Part shown: positions 35,498 through 45,142 of the stretch, piece after piece
Layout: each line of letters starts with the position of its first letter
How positions within the stretch are numbered: position 1 is the stretch's first letter
Assembly (NCBI GenBank): GCA_003612585.1
Contig: RAZH01000002.1
Location: forward strand, 186,001-250,000
Source of the DNA: a bacterium 1XD42-54
GTDB taxonomy: Bacteria > Bacillota > Clostridia > Lachnospirales > Lachnospiraceae
Direction of reading: 5' to 3'
DNA: 64,000 nt
Notes under the pieces: generated by a model
The model's input: only the letters and a program-made list of their open reading frames with translations
Databases searched by the model: none
Told to the model about the DNA's origin: nothing
Translations under genes and position numbers: made by a program

Positions 35498-36775
35498 TTA
35501 TCGGCTGAGCCTTTCAAGATCCTGATAAAATCCCGGATAACTGATATTGACACAGTCTCCGTCGAGAAGCTCCATTTCACCATCGCATGCCAATGCAGCT
35601 ACGGCAAAGCTCATGGCAATGCGGTGGTCTTTTTTTGTATCAATAGAAGCGCCATGGAGTGCTTTGCCACCTTGGATGATCATACCGTCGTCCGTTGCCG
35701 TGACGTCGCAGCCGATGCGCTTCAGGTTTTCAGTCATAACGGCAATGCGGTCGGATTCCTTGACCTTCAGTTCAGCCGCATCGCGGATGACGGTGGTTCC
35801 GTCTGCGCATGCGCCGAGTACAGCCAGAACGGGAAGCTCATCAATCAGAGTCGGGATAATATCGCCTTCAATGACCACTCCTTGTAAGGAACTGCTGCGT
35901 ACGAGGATATCTGCGCATGGTTCGGCCCCGCTGTGGTTTTCATTTACATAAGTGATATCTCCGCCCATTGCGCGGCATACGCGGAGCAGTCCATCGCGGG
36001 TCGGGTTGATACCGACGTTTTTCAGCAGGACTTCCGAGCCGGGTACAAGCAGGGCAGCAGCAATAAAATAAGCGGCGGAGGAAATGTCTCCGGGAACGCA
36101 GATTTTCTGGCCGGTCAGTGGAGGGTCAGGGCAAATGGAAGCAGTTGTTCCCTTGGTATTCACATCAGCGCCGAAGTAGCGGAGCATCAGCTCAGAATGA
36201 TTGCGCGAAACAACGGGCTCCGTGACACTGGTTATGTCGTCGGCATACAGCCCGGCGAGCAGAACGCAGGATTTGACCTGAGCCGAAGCGACCGGTGACT
36301 TGTAGTCAATGGCTTTCAGTGACTTTCCGTGGATCGAAAGAGGGGCGCAGCCGTTCTCATAAACAGAAGAAATGTCTGCCTGCATCATGGAAAGTGGAGT
36401 CATAATCCGTTTCATGGGGCGTTTCTGTATCGAAGTATCGCCGGTGATCGAAGAGGAAAACGCCTGCCCGGCAAGAATTCCCGACATCAGACGGACGGTA
36501 GTTCCGCTGTTTCCTGCATACAGAATCTGCTCCGGAGCTTTCAGGCCATGAATCCCTTTTCCGAATACCTTCACAGAGGAACCATTTTGCTGCACCTCAA
36601 TGCCCATCTGGCGGAAGCAGGAGATGGTAGAAAGACAGTCCGCTCCTGTCAGAAAATTTGTAACTTCTGTCATTCCGTCTGCCAGAGCACCAAACATAAT
36701 GCTTCTATGCGAGATAGATTTGTCGCCCGGAACCGTGAGTTCTCCGCGGAGCGGTCCTTTAGATCGAACAATCAT
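35498..36775 (-). CDS. aroA: 3-Phosphoshikimate 1-carboxyvinyltransferase (EPSP synthase)
   Basis: 425 residues. N-terminal 'TVPGDKSISHRSIMFGAL', 'YAGNSGTTVRLMSGILAG' and 'ESDRIAVMTENL' are the substrate-binding signatures. It catalyses the sixth step of the shikimate pathway to chorismate. It lies 87 bp downstream of tyrA on the same strand. Confidence 0.95.
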   Translation of the reverse strand: MIVRSKGPLRGELTVPGDKSISHRSIMFGALADGMTEVTNFLTGADCLSTISCFRQMGIEVQQNGSSVKVFGKGIHGLKAPEQILYAGNSGTTVRLMSGILAGQAFSSSITGDTSIQKRPMKRIMTPLSMMQADISSVYENGCAPLSIHGKSLKAIDYKSPVASAQVKSCVLLAGLYADDITSVTEPVVSRNHSELMLRYFGADVNTKGTTASICPDPPLTGQKICVPGDISSAAYFIAAALLVPGSEVLLKNVGINPTRDGLLRVCRAMGGDITYVNENHSGAEPCADILVRSSSLQGVVIEGDIIPTLIDELPVLAVLGACADGTTVIRDAAELKVKESDRIAVMTENLKRIGCDVTATDDGMIIQGGKALHGASIDTKKDHRIAMSFAVAALACDGEMELLDGDCVNISYPGFYQDLERLSR

Positions 36776-36862
36776 GATAAAAAGTCCTTTCTGTAGTACG
36801 TATTTTCGTATTTTTATTGATAAATTTGCGAAGTCTGATTCTGGAGGATACCTGAAACGGCA

Positions 36863-37963
36863 TCAGCGCACCAGCACCTCATACCGGTGCTGCCGTAAAA
36901 TCTGCGCTGCTTTCTGGGACGGTTCCTCTTCATAAAATTCAATCCGAAGAACTCCCTCTTCAAATTCTCTGTTATGTACAATTCCGATATTTTTAATGTT
37001 GATTCCATTTACAGCAAGTGTGGTTGCAATTGTCGCAATCGCACCGGACTCATCCACAATATCGCAGTAAACGCAGTACGTTTTTTTGATACTGCCAAGA
37101 GAGGTGGAGGAGAAGGAATCTCTGTAATCTCTGGAACGCTCAAAGGTTTCATAGATGGCAGCTCCGTTTCCGGCCGACATTTCCGTGCGGCATTTTTCAA
37201 GCAGTTGCATAAAAGTATCCATGACCTCTGAAATATTTTCACGGTTGGAAAGGCAGATATGTTCCCACATTTCCGGGGAGGAGGATGCGATTCTTGTGAT
37301 ATCTTTAAAACCTCCGGCAGCAATCATTTTCATGATCTCTTCTTTCGAGTCCAGATCGTGCACGGTATTGACGAGTGAGGCGGCAATCAGATGCGGCAGA
37401 TGGCTCACGGCTGCAGTTACATAGTCGTGCTGTCTGTAATCAAGTACAAGCGGAAGCGAGCCGATGTCTGTGGCAAGCGTACGATAAATGTCAAGAGCTT
37501 CCGGGTTCGTCCCCTCTGACGGCGTGATGACGTAGTACGCATTTTCAAACAAATGTGCCTGAGCGCTTGAGAAACCTGATTTTTCTGAGCCGGTCATCGG
37601 ATGTCCGCCAATGAAACGTCCGCCAAGCCCGAGTTCAGAGGCTGCCTGGTGAATGTCTGATTTGACGCTTCCGACATCGGTCAGAATGCAGGTGTCTGTT
37701 ACGACATCCTTGAGCGACTGAAGCGCTGCAATATTACTTTGCACCGGAGTGCATAAAAATACACAGTCACATGCAGAAAATTTCAGATCAGAGGGCGACT
37801 CGCAGATATCATCAATGACATGCTGCGCGTGTGCCTGCTCTGCGGTGGCGCGTGTTCTTGTATAAGCCATGATACGGCAGTCCGGATAAATACGGCGAAG
37901 CGCCATCGCAAGGGAACCACCGATCAGTCCAAGGCCGATAAAACCAAATGTATTCCATTTCAT
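36863..37963 (-). CDS. tyrA: Prephenate dehydrogenase with C-terminal ACT domain
   Basis: 366 residues. N-terminal NAD-binding 'FIGLGLIGGSLAMALRR' and 'HPMTGSEKSGFSSA' identify TyrA, which oxidises prephenate on the way to tyrosine. The last ~70 residues ('VDESGAIATIATTLAVNGI') form an ACT domain for feedback control by tyrosine. I chose ATG at 37963; an extension to 38017 adds an atypical leader. The ribosome site is weak (GAGAG, 14 bases away). With aroA it forms an aromatic amino acid pair; pheA is at 53 kb. Confidence 0.92.
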   Translation of the reverse strand: MKWNTFGFIGLGLIGGSLAMALRRIYPDCRIMAYTRTRATAEQAHAQHVIDDICESPSDLKFSACDCVFLCTPVQSNIAALQSLKDVVTDTCILTDVGSVKSDIHQAASELGLGGRFIGGHPMTGSEKSGFSSAQAHLFENAYYVITPSEGTNPEALDIYRTLATDIGSLPLVLDYRQHDYVTAAVSHLPHLIAASLVNTVHDLDSKEEIMKMIAAGGFKDITRIASSSPEMWEHICLSNRENISEVMDTFMQLLEKCRTEMSAGNGAAIYETFERSRDYRDSFSSTSLGSIKKTYCVYCDIVDESGAIATIATTLAVNGINIKNIGIVHNREFEEGVLRIEFYEEEPSQKAAQILRQHRYEVLVR

Positions 37964-38091
37964 ATAATATTGATCTCTCTTTCCAAGGGTAAAAACATAA
38001 CGACATTTTACTATCAAATGATTTCTCTGTCAAACGCTTCAATGCTTTAAAGTGCAAAAAATAAAAAAATTGTTAATAGTGAATAAAATGC

Positions 38092-38120
38092 TTGAACTAT
38101 TTATAATATTTTAGTAGAAT
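38092..38120 (+). promoter_or_regulatory. Promoter of the EF-G paralogue
   Basis: TTGAAC (38092-38097), 17 bp, TAGAAT (38115-38120), 54 bp before the ATG, in the divergent region between tyrA and the EF-G-like gene. Confidence 0.6.
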
Positions 38121-38174
38121 ATATCTATGTGGAAAGTTGTGACCACGACTAACTAGTATTGGAGGAAAGAAGCT

Positions 38175-40250
38175 ATGAATGTTTACACAACAGACAAAAT
38201 CCGTAATGTCGTAATTCTCGGTCACGGTGGTGCCGGAAAGACAAGTCTTGTAGAGTCCATGGCATATCTGTCAGGTATTACGAGCCGCTTGGGTAATGTA
38301 GCTGAGGGAAATACCATCAGCGATTTTGATAAAGAAGAGATTAAGAGAAAATTTTCAATTAGCACAACGATGGTTCCGATCATTTGGGGAGATACGAAAG
38401 TAAATATTCTGGACACACCGGGATATTTTGATTTCTTTGGAGAGGCAGAGGAAGCTGCCGCAGCAGCAGATGCAGCTATTATCGTAATTAACGGAAAAAA
38501 CGGCGTGGAAGTCGGCACACAGAAAGCATGGGATCTCTGTGAAAAATATAAACTGCCAAGATTTTTCTACGTTTCAAATATGGACTTTGACAATGCCAGC
38601 TACCGTGAGGTTGTTGAGACACTGACAGAATTATACGGAAAGAAGATTGCTCCTTTGCATCTGCCGATCCGTGAGAACGAAAAGTTTGTCGGTTATGTAA
38701 ACGTTGTAAAGAAAGCAGCAAGACGCTACGTGAACAAACAGGAAAAAGTAGAGTGTGATATTCCGGATTATCTGCAGGATTATCTGGAGCATTACCGTGA
38801 GAATCTGCTCGAGGCAGTTGCAGAGACGAGCGAAGAGTTCATGGATCGTTACTTTGGCGGAGAAGAGTTCTCCGAGGCTGAGATCGTGGCAGCACTTCAT
38901 GCAAATGTCGGTGATTGCTCGATCGTTCCGGTAACGATGGGCGCAGCACTGAACCTTCAGGGCACACCGCTTCTTCTGGATGATATTGTCAGCTATATGC
39001 CTTCACCGGAAAAGAGAAAGATTGCCGGTGTCAATATGAAGACAAAGGAAGTCTTTGAAGCTGATTACGATTTCGCGAAAGCTAAATCCGCATTTGTATG
39101 GAAGACAATCGTTGACCCGTTCATTGGAAAGTATTCAATGATTAAAATTGCTTCTGGCGTTATTAAGAACGACGATGCACTTTACAATGAGTCCAAGGAT
39201 TCTGAGGAGCGAATCAGCAAGCTGTATGTGATGGAAGGCAGCAAGGCTGTTGAAGTAAAAGAGCTTCACGCAGGAGACATTGGCGCCATTGGCAAGCTCA
39301 ATGCTGCTACCGGAGATACGCTTTCTACAAAGGCTGCTCCGATTGAATACGGCAGAATTGATACACCGACACCTTATACTTACAAGCGTTACCGGGCAAA
39401 GACGAAGGGTGAAGAAGATAAGGTAGCACAGGCACTTGCAAAGATGGCACAGGAAGACCTGACCATGAAAGTGATCAATGACGGGGAGAACCGCCAGACA
39501 CTGCTTTACGGTCTTGGCGATCAGCATCTCGATATCATTGCAAGCAAGCTTCTTACCAAATACAAAGTAGACGTTGAACTGGAGAAGCCGAAGGTAGCTT
39601 TCCGCGAGACAATCCGCAAGAGTTCTGACGTGGATTCCAAATATAAAAAGCAGTCCGGCGGACATGGACAGTACGGCCATGTAAAGATGCGTTTCTCACC
39701 GCTTGCTGAGCTGGATAAGGCGTATGAATTTGAGCAGGAGGTTGTAGGTGGAGCAGTTCCGAAGAACTACTTCCCGGCAGTTGAAAAGGGAATCCAGGAT
39801 TCTACGGTAAAGGGACCTCTGGCCGGATATCCGGTTGTAGGTGTGAAGGCCGTTCTTTACGATGGATCTTACCATCCGGTAGACTCCTCGGAGATGGCGT
39901 TCAAGACGGCAGCCAGCCAGGCGTTCAAGAAGGGCTTTATGGAAGCCGGCCCGGTTCTGCTTGAGCCGATCGCATCCATGAAGGTTATAGTTCCGGATAA
40001 GTTTACCGGCGATGTAATGGGTGATCTGAACAAGCGTCGTGGTCGTGTGCTTGGTATGAATCCGGACCACAAGGGCAATACAATTGTCGAAGCAGACATT
40101 CCGATGTCTGAGCTTTACGGATATTCGACGCAGCTGCGTTCGATGACCGGCGGCAGCGGCTCTTACTCCTACGAGTTTGCACGTTATGAGCAGGCTCCGA
40201 ATGATGTACAGGAGAGAGAGATTGCAGCCAGACAGAAGGATGAAGAATAA
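38175..40250 (+). CDS. Elongation factor G-like GTPase (EF-G paralogue)
   Basis: 691 residues with the full EF-G domain order. The G1 loop 'GHGGAGKT' (16-23) is intact and the G3 'DTPGYFDF' is present, but G4 reads 'SNMDFDN' instead of canonical NKxD, as in the EF-G2/FusA2-like group. Domain IV carries 'GGHGQYGHVKMRF', and domain V 'GDLNKRRGRVLGM'. It is not next to rpsL-rpsG-tuf, so it is the second EF-G, of uncertain role (ribosome recycling or rescue has been proposed for relatives). Confidence 0.9.
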   Translation: MNVYTTDKIRNVVILGHGGAGKTSLVESMAYLSGITSRLGNVAEGNTISDFDKEEIKRKFSISTTMVPIIWGDTKVNILDTPGYFDFFGEAEEAAAAADAAIIVINGKNGVEVGTQKAWDLCEKYKLPRFFYVSNMDFDNASYREVVETLTELYGKKIAPLHLPIRENEKFVGYVNVVKKAARRYVNKQEKVECDIPDYLQDYLEHYRENLLEAVAETSEEFMDRYFGGEEFSEAEIVAALHANVGDCSIVPVTMGAALNLQGTPLLLDDIVSYMPSPEKRKIAGVNMKTKEVFEADYDFAKAKSAFVWKTIVDPFIGKYSMIKIASGVIKNDDALYNESKDSEERISKLYVMEGSKAVEVKELHAGDIGAIGKLNAATGDTLSTKAAPIEYGRIDTPTPYTYKRYRAKTKGEEDKVAQALAKMAQEDLTMKVINDGENRQTLLYGLGDQHLDIIASKLLTKYKVDVELEKPKVAFRETIRKSSDVDSKYKKQSGGHGQYGHVKMRFSPLAELDKAYEFEQEVVGGAVPKNYFPAVEKGIQDSTVKGPLAGYPVVGVKAVLYDGSYHPVDSSEMAFKTAASQAFKKGFMEAGPVLLEPIASMKVIVPDKFTGDVMGDLNKRRGRVLGMNPDHKGNTIVEADIPMSELYGYSTQLRSMTGGSGSYSYEFARYEQAPNDVQEREIAARQKDEE

Positions 40251-40318
40251 TACATCTGTTTACATTTTTGATGCTGTGCCAGTTTTGCATAGGATCTCTG
40301 GATCACACACATACTATA

Positions 40319-40355
40319 GGCCGTCAGCTTCCATTTGGGGAAGCGGCGGCCTTTT
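40319..40355 (+). terminator. Terminator after the EF-G paralogue
   Basis: GGCCG (40319-40323) and inner GCTTCC pair with GGAAGC and CGGCC (40347-40351), followed by TTTT. Confidence 0.8.
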
Positions 40356-40420
40356 CACGGAATAGAATTAAGAAAAACACGCAAAAGCAAACTTATGGAG
40401 AAAACCAGAAAGGAAGAACT

Positions 40421-41140
40421 GTGATCACAATATTTTTTGATCTGGATGATACGCTGTACGATCAGATCGAGCCATTTCGGAAAGCGTATGATGCAGTGTT
40501 TGGCAATCGTTTCGACATAGATATTTACCAACTGTTTGAGGCAAGGTCTGTCCGCGGAGATGAGGTGTTTGAGCTGGCCCAGTGTGGAAAGATGCCAATG
40601 GATGAGATGCATATTTACAGAATACAGAAGGCTTTTGAAGATCTGGGTTATGTGGTGACGGACGAAGAAGCACTGAGATATCAGAAATTGTATGAGGAAA
40701 ATCAGGGAAAAATTTCGATGTCAGACACTGTTAAAAAGATGCTGGAGCTTTGCAACGTCTATAACATCAGGGTTGGAATCATTTCCAACGGGCCTTCCGG
40801 TCATCAGAGAAAGAAAGCGAAGGTGCTGAACGTTGGGGCATGGATTCCCGAGGAACATATCGTTATCTCAGGTGACTATGGGGTGTCAAAGCCCAATACC
40901 GGCCTTTTTCTGCATGCACAAAGGCAGCTTGGTACGGAGGCAAAAGACTGTATTCTGGTGGGAGATAATTACCAGAATGATATCGTGGGAGCGAAGCGGG
41001 CAGGATGGAAGGCTGTATGGCTGAATAAACGAGGGCAGGATATCCGGGAGGAAGTGTGTCAGCCGGATTATGAAGTGAAAAATGAGGCAGAATTGTTTGC
41101 GTGGGTGCGTTCTGTTTGCGAGCGTGGGATGGAATTATAA
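40421..41140 (+). CDS. HAD-superfamily hydrolase
   Basis: 239 residues. Motif I 'FFDLDDTLYD' (nucleophile Asp in the first DxD), motif II 'IISNGPSGHQ', motif III Lys in 'GVSKPNTGLF' and motif IV 'LVGDNYQNDIVGAKRAG' are all present, with a helical cap after motif I. A small-molecule phosphatase (YjjG/YfnB-like); the substrate is not known. GTG start at 40421, preceded by AAGGAAG; the longer open frame from 40268 overlaps the terminator. Confidence 0.88.
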   Translation: MITIFFDLDDTLYDQIEPFRKAYDAVFGNRFDIDIYQLFEARSVRGDEVFELAQCGKMPMDEMHIYRIQKAFEDLGYVVTDEEALRYQKLYEENQGKISMSDTVKKMLELCNVYNIRVGIISNGPSGHQRKKAKVLNVGAWIPEEHIVISGDYGVSKPNTGLFLHAQRQLGTEAKDCILVGDNYQNDIVGAKRAGWKAVWLNKRGQDIREEVCQPDYEVKNEAELFAWVRSVCERGMEL

Positions 41141-41326
41141 GGGAAAGACTGAAAAACTTGTCATAAAAACAGGACAAGGCTGTAAATTGTGGTTTGAAAT
41201 CACAAGAAATTGTGGAAATCTCCAAGAAAACTCTTTTATTTTCAAATATTCTGTGATACAATAACAGTCAAAGTCGGAAGAAGCTTTTCTTCCGCCGGAA
41301 TTACGAGGATAAGGAGAGTGCAAGAC

Positions 41327-41470
41327 ATGAAACATATCAAAACACTGAATACAAAACCGTTACAGAATACTCTGAAAAAAGGCGGTTGCGGTGAGTGCCA
41401 GACATCCTGCCAGTCAGCATGCAAGACATCCTGTACTGTAGGAAATCAGACATGCGAAAATAATAAATAA
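41327..41470 (+). CDS. scfA: SCIFF ranthipeptide precursor (six cysteines in forty-five)
   Basis: 47-residue ribosomally made peptide. The leader 'MKHIKTLNTKPLQNTLKK' is followed by a Cys-rich core with six cysteines at residues 21, 24, 28, 32, 36 and 43, spaced C-x2-C-x3-C-x3-C-x3-C-x6-C. This is the nearly invariant SCIFF pattern of Clostridia. The adjacent radical SAM enzyme installs thioether links from Cys to gamma-carbons of acceptor residues (ranthipeptide). AAGGAGAG precedes the ATG. Proposed roles for family members include quorum-type signalling; not shown here. Confidence 0.96.
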   Translation: MKHIKTLNTKPLQNTLKKGGCGECQTSCQSACKTSCTVGNQTCENNK

Positions 41471-41480
41471 AAGATCTTTC

Positions 41481-41522
41481 GATAAGCAGCGGACGTGCTT
41501 CGCTGCTTATCTATTGGTTTTT
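41481..41522 (+). terminator. Hairpin between SCIFF precursor and maturase
   Basis: GATAAGCAGCG (41481-41491) pairs perfectly with CGCTGCTTATC (41501-41511) and is followed by TATTGGTTTTTT. As a partial terminator it would make many more precursor transcripts than maturase transcripts. Confidence 0.8.
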
Positions 41523-41545
41523 TATAAATACGGGAAGGAGCTTAT

Positions 41546-42916
41546 ATGATCCATCAGTATCAGAATAATGGATATAACATCGTTTTGGATGTAAACAGCG
41601 GCTCCGTGCATGTGGTGGATGAGCTTGTATACGATGTCATTGCCCTGCTTGATGAAGGAAAGACGGAAGAAGAGGTTTGTCTTTTGCTTCGGGAGAGATA
41701 TCCGAAGGAAGAGCTTACAGAAGCCCTTGCAGAGTGCCGGGAGCTGAAAGAGGCCGGGGTGCTGTTTACTGAAGATATATATGAAAATGCAATTATTGAC
41801 TACAAGGCGCGTAAAACGGTGGTAAAGGCACTTTGCCTGCACATTGCGCATGACTGCAACCTTGCCTGCAGATATTGTTTTGCAGAAGAGGGAGAGTATC
41901 ATGGCCGCCGCGCGCTTATGAGTTTTGAGGTAGGGAAAAAGGCGCTGGATTTTCTGATCGCAAATTCAGGAGAGCGCCGGAATCTCGAAGTGGATTTCTT
42001 TGGCGGGGAACCGCTTATGAACTGGCAGGTGGTCAAAGATCTCGTGAAATACGGAAGGGAGCAGGAAAAGCTTCACAATAAAAACTTCCGTTTTACCCTG
42101 ACGACCAATGGCGTACTGCTGAATGACGAGGTCATGGAATTTTGCAACAAAGAGATGGCCAATGTGGTGCTCAGCATTGACGGTCGAAAAGAGGTGCACG
42201 ATTTCATGAGGCCGTTCCGAAGAGGAGACGGCAGTTATGATATGATTCTGCCGAAGTTTAAGCAGTTTGCAAAGAGCAGGAATCAGGAAAAATATTATGT
42301 GAGAGGGACCTTTACCCATCACAACCTTGATTTTTCAAAGGATGTGCTGCACCTGGCAGATGAAGGGTTTGAGCAGATTTCCGTTGAGCCGGTTGTAGCG
42401 CCGGAGGGAGAGGAGTACGCTTTAAAAGAAGCCGATCTTCCGCAGATTCTTGCAGAGTATGATAAGCTGGCTGCAGAGATGGTAAAGCGGGAAAAAGAGG
42501 GAAAAGGCTTTACCTTCTTTCACTATATGATTGATCTCACGGGCGGACCGTGTGTATACAAACGTCTTTCCGGATGCGGTTCCGGTACAGAGTATCTGGC
42601 CGTGACGCCATGGGGAGACCTGTATCCGTGTCATCAGTTTGTCGGTATAGAGAAATACCTGATGGGCAATGTGGACCAAGGGATTACAAAGCCTGAAATT
42701 GTGGATGAGTTCAAATGCTGCAATGTCTACACAAAAGAAAAGTGCAGAAACTGTTTTGCAAAGTTTTATTGCAGCGGCGGATGCGCAGCAAATTCCTATA
42801 ACTTCCACGGAACCATTCAGGACGCGTACGACATCGGATGTGAGCTTCAGCGAAAGCGCGTCGAGTGTGCAATTATGATAAAAGCAGCATTGGCCGATAA
42901 TGCTGACAAAGAATAA
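41546..42916 (+). CDS. scfB: SCIFF radical SAM maturase (thioether-forming)
   Basis: 456 residues. N-terminal RiPP-recognition-like domain (1-95), then the radical SAM core with CxxxCxxC at Cys104, Cys108 and Cys111 ('CNLACRYCFAEEG'). The C-terminal SPASM region is Cys-rich ('GGPCVYKRLSGCGSG', 'DLYPCHQFVG', 'CRNCFAKFYCSGGCAAN') and binds two auxiliary iron-sulfur clusters. It matches the CteB/ScfB family that cross-links SCIFF. Start ATG with AAGGAG. Followed by secDF 13 bp downstream. Confidence 0.95.
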   Translation: MIHQYQNNGYNIVLDVNSGSVHVVDELVYDVIALLDEGKTEEEVCLLLRERYPKEELTEALAECRELKEAGVLFTEDIYENAIIDYKARKTVVKALCLHIAHDCNLACRYCFAEEGEYHGRRALMSFEVGKKALDFLIANSGERRNLEVDFFGGEPLMNWQVVKDLVKYGREQEKLHNKNFRFTLTTNGVLLNDEVMEFCNKEMANVVLSIDGRKEVHDFMRPFRRGDGSYDMILPKFKQFAKSRNQEKYYVRGTFTHHNLDFSKDVLHLADEGFEQISVEPVVAPEGEEYALKEADLPQILAEYDKLAAEMVKREKEGKGFTFFHYMIDLTGGPCVYKRLSGCGSGTEYLAVTPWGDLYPCHQFVGIEKYLMGNVDQGITKPEIVDEFKCCNVYTKEKCRNCFAKFYCSGGCAANSYNFHGTIQDAYDIGCELQRKRVECAIMIKAALADNADKE

Positions 42917-42929
42917 AGGAGAGAGAATC

Positions 42930-45077
42930 ATGAACAAGAAAAAAGCAAGAGTAGTTCTTGTCGGGATCGTTGCGCTGCTGGCATTGTTAATCTATACCTC
43001 AGCAGTGGGTATCGGCAAGACGGGCACTGGTTCAGCAAGAAACATCAAGCTTGGTCTGGACCTTTCAGGCGGCGTTAGTATCACGTATCAGGCAAAAGGC
43101 GACGAATCACCTTCTTCCGAAGATATGAATGATACAGTGTACAAGCTGCAACAGAGAGTACAGGGCTACAGTACAGAGGCACAGGTTTATCAGGAAGGCG
43201 CTAACCGTATTAACATCGAGATTCCGGGTGTAAGCGATGCAAACGCAATTCTGACAGAGCTTGGAAAGCCGGGGTCCCTGGAGTTCCGTCTGGCAGATGG
43301 AACCGTGGTGCTGACCGGTACGCAGGTGGACACAGCCAGCGCACAGCAGCAGCAAAATGAAATGGGCAACCGCGAATATGTGGTACGCCTGGAGCTGAAC
43401 AAGGATGGTACCGATGCATTTGCAAAGGCAACGTCTGAAAACGTAGGGAAGATTATTGAGATTGTTTATGACAATCAGGTTATCAGTTCTCCGAGAGTAA
43501 ACGAGGCGATCACAGGTGGTACAGCCTATATTTCAGGTATGGCTTCTGTGGAAGAGGCGCAGAATCTTGCATCTTCCATCCGTATTGGTTCCCTTTCTCT
43601 GGAGCTGGAAGAGATCCGTTCCAATGTAGTAGGAGCACAGCTTGGTGAGGATGCGATCCGCACAAGTTTGATTGCAGGTGCAATTGGTCTGGCGATTGTG
43701 ATTCTGTTTATGATCTGGGCTTATGCGCTTCCGGGTGTTGTAGCAGGTATTTCACTTCTGGTTTACGTTGGACTGGATCTGGTGCTGCTGAATGCATTTG
43801 ATATGACGCTGACTCTGCCGGGTATCGCAGGTATTATTCTTTCCATCGGTATGGCAGTTGATGCGAATGTTATTATCTATGCGCGTATCCGCGAGGAGAT
43901 CGGAGCAGGAAAATCCGTAAAGGCTTCCATCAAAACAGGTTTCCAGAAAGCGTTGTCTGCAATACTTGACGGAAACATTACGACACTGATTGCTGCTTTC
44001 GTACTGAATCTGATGGGTACAGGAAGTGTAAAAGGTTTTGCTCAGACGCTGGCTCTTGGTATTGTTCTTTCCATGATCACAGCGCTTCTGGTTTCGAGAC
44101 TGATTGTAAATGCACTGTATGAGCTGGGCTTTAAGGATGAGAAGTATTACGGAAAAGCAAAACAGCATGCAGCGATTGATTTTATCGGCAAAAAGAATAT
44201 CTGTTTTATCATTTCACTTGTTCTGGTGCTGTCTGGTCCGGTGTTTATGGGTATCCATGCGGCATCCGGCAATGACGCGCTGAACCTCAGCATGGATTTC
44301 AAGGGTGGTACGTCCACGAGCGTTATGTTCCAGGAAGATTTGAGTATTGATCAGCTGGATGCAGACGTGAAGCCGATCATCCGTGACATTACGGGAGATG
44401 CAGAAATCCAGACGCAGAAAGTGGCAGGTTCCAATCAGGTATACATTAAGACGAGAGTGTTGAGCGTGGATGAACGTGAGCAGATATCAAAAGCAATTCA
44501 GGAAGCATATGCGCTTGGAGAAAAAGATATCTCCTTTGAAACAATTTCTTCTACTGTAAGTAATGAGATGCGTCAGGATGCTGTCGTGGCAGTTATTATT
44601 GCGGCGCTGTGTATGCTTGTTTATATCTGGTTCCGTTTCAAGGATATCCGTTTCGCAGGCAGTGCGGTTTTGGCGCTTCTGCATGACGTACTGGTTGTAT
44701 TTGCATGTTATGCAATTGTCCGGATTTCTGTCGGTAATACGTTTATTGCATGTATGCTGACAATTGTAGGTTATTCGATCAATGCAACAATCGTTATCTT
44801 TGACCGTATCCGTGAGAATATGGCAATTATGAAGAAAGATTCACTGGCAGAGATCGTCAATACAAGTATCACGCAGACCCTGACGAGAAGTATCTATACA
44901 TCCTTCACAACGTTTGTTATGATTGCAGTGCTGTATGTACTCGGTGTTGCAACCATCAAAGAATTTGCTCTGCCGCTGATCGTCGGCGTAGTGGCAGGCG
45001 GATATTCTTCCGTATGTGTGACGGGCGCGCTGTGGTATGTATTGAAAAAGGGCCAGAAGGTTTCCGCTTCGAAATAA
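42930..45077 (+). CDS. secDF: Fused protein-export membrane protein SecDF
   Basis: 715 residues with 12 membrane helices. SecD half (about 1-400) has 'GLDLSGGVSITYQ', the large P1 extracytoplasmic domain and 'GMAVDANVIIYARIREE'. SecF half (about 410-715) has 'SMDFKGGTSTSVMF' and 'GYSINATIVIFDRIREN'. It uses the proton motive force to pull proteins through SecYEG. ATG at 42930 follows AAGGAGAG; a longer frame to 42900 lies inside scfB. Its place directly after the SCIFF maturase suggests shared transcription. Confidence 0.95.
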   Translation: MNKKKARVVLVGIVALLALLIYTSAVGIGKTGTGSARNIKLGLDLSGGVSITYQAKGDESPSSEDMNDTVYKLQQRVQGYSTEAQVYQEGANRINIEIPGVSDANAILTELGKPGSLEFRLADGTVVLTGTQVDTASAQQQQNEMGNREYVVRLELNKDGTDAFAKATSENVGKIIEIVYDNQVISSPRVNEAITGGTAYISGMASVEEAQNLASSIRIGSLSLELEEIRSNVVGAQLGEDAIRTSLIAGAIGLAIVILFMIWAYALPGVVAGISLLVYVGLDLVLLNAFDMTLTLPGIAGIILSIGMAVDANVIIYARIREEIGAGKSVKASIKTGFQKALSAILDGNITTLIAAFVLNLMGTGSVKGFAQTLALGIVLSMITALLVSRLIVNALYELGFKDEKYYGKAKQHAAIDFIGKKNICFIISLVLVLSGPVFMGIHAASGNDALNLSMDFKGGTSTSVMFQEDLSIDQLDADVKPIIRDITGDAEIQTQKVAGSNQVYIKTRVLSVDEREQISKAIQEAYALGEKDISFETISSTVSNEMRQDAVVAVIIAALCMLVYIWFRFKDIRFAGSAVLALLHDVLVVFACYAIVRISVGNTFIACMLTIVGYSINATIVIFDRIRENMAIMKKDSLAEIVNTSITQTLTRSIYTSFTTFVMIAVLYVLGVATIKEFALPLIVGVVAGGYSSVCVTGALWYVLKKGQKVSASK

Positions 45078-45142
45078 GCGGGCGAAGGTCAGTGGTATTT
45101 CAGTAAAAAAGATTTACACAGGATAAGAATTTAAGCCGGATG

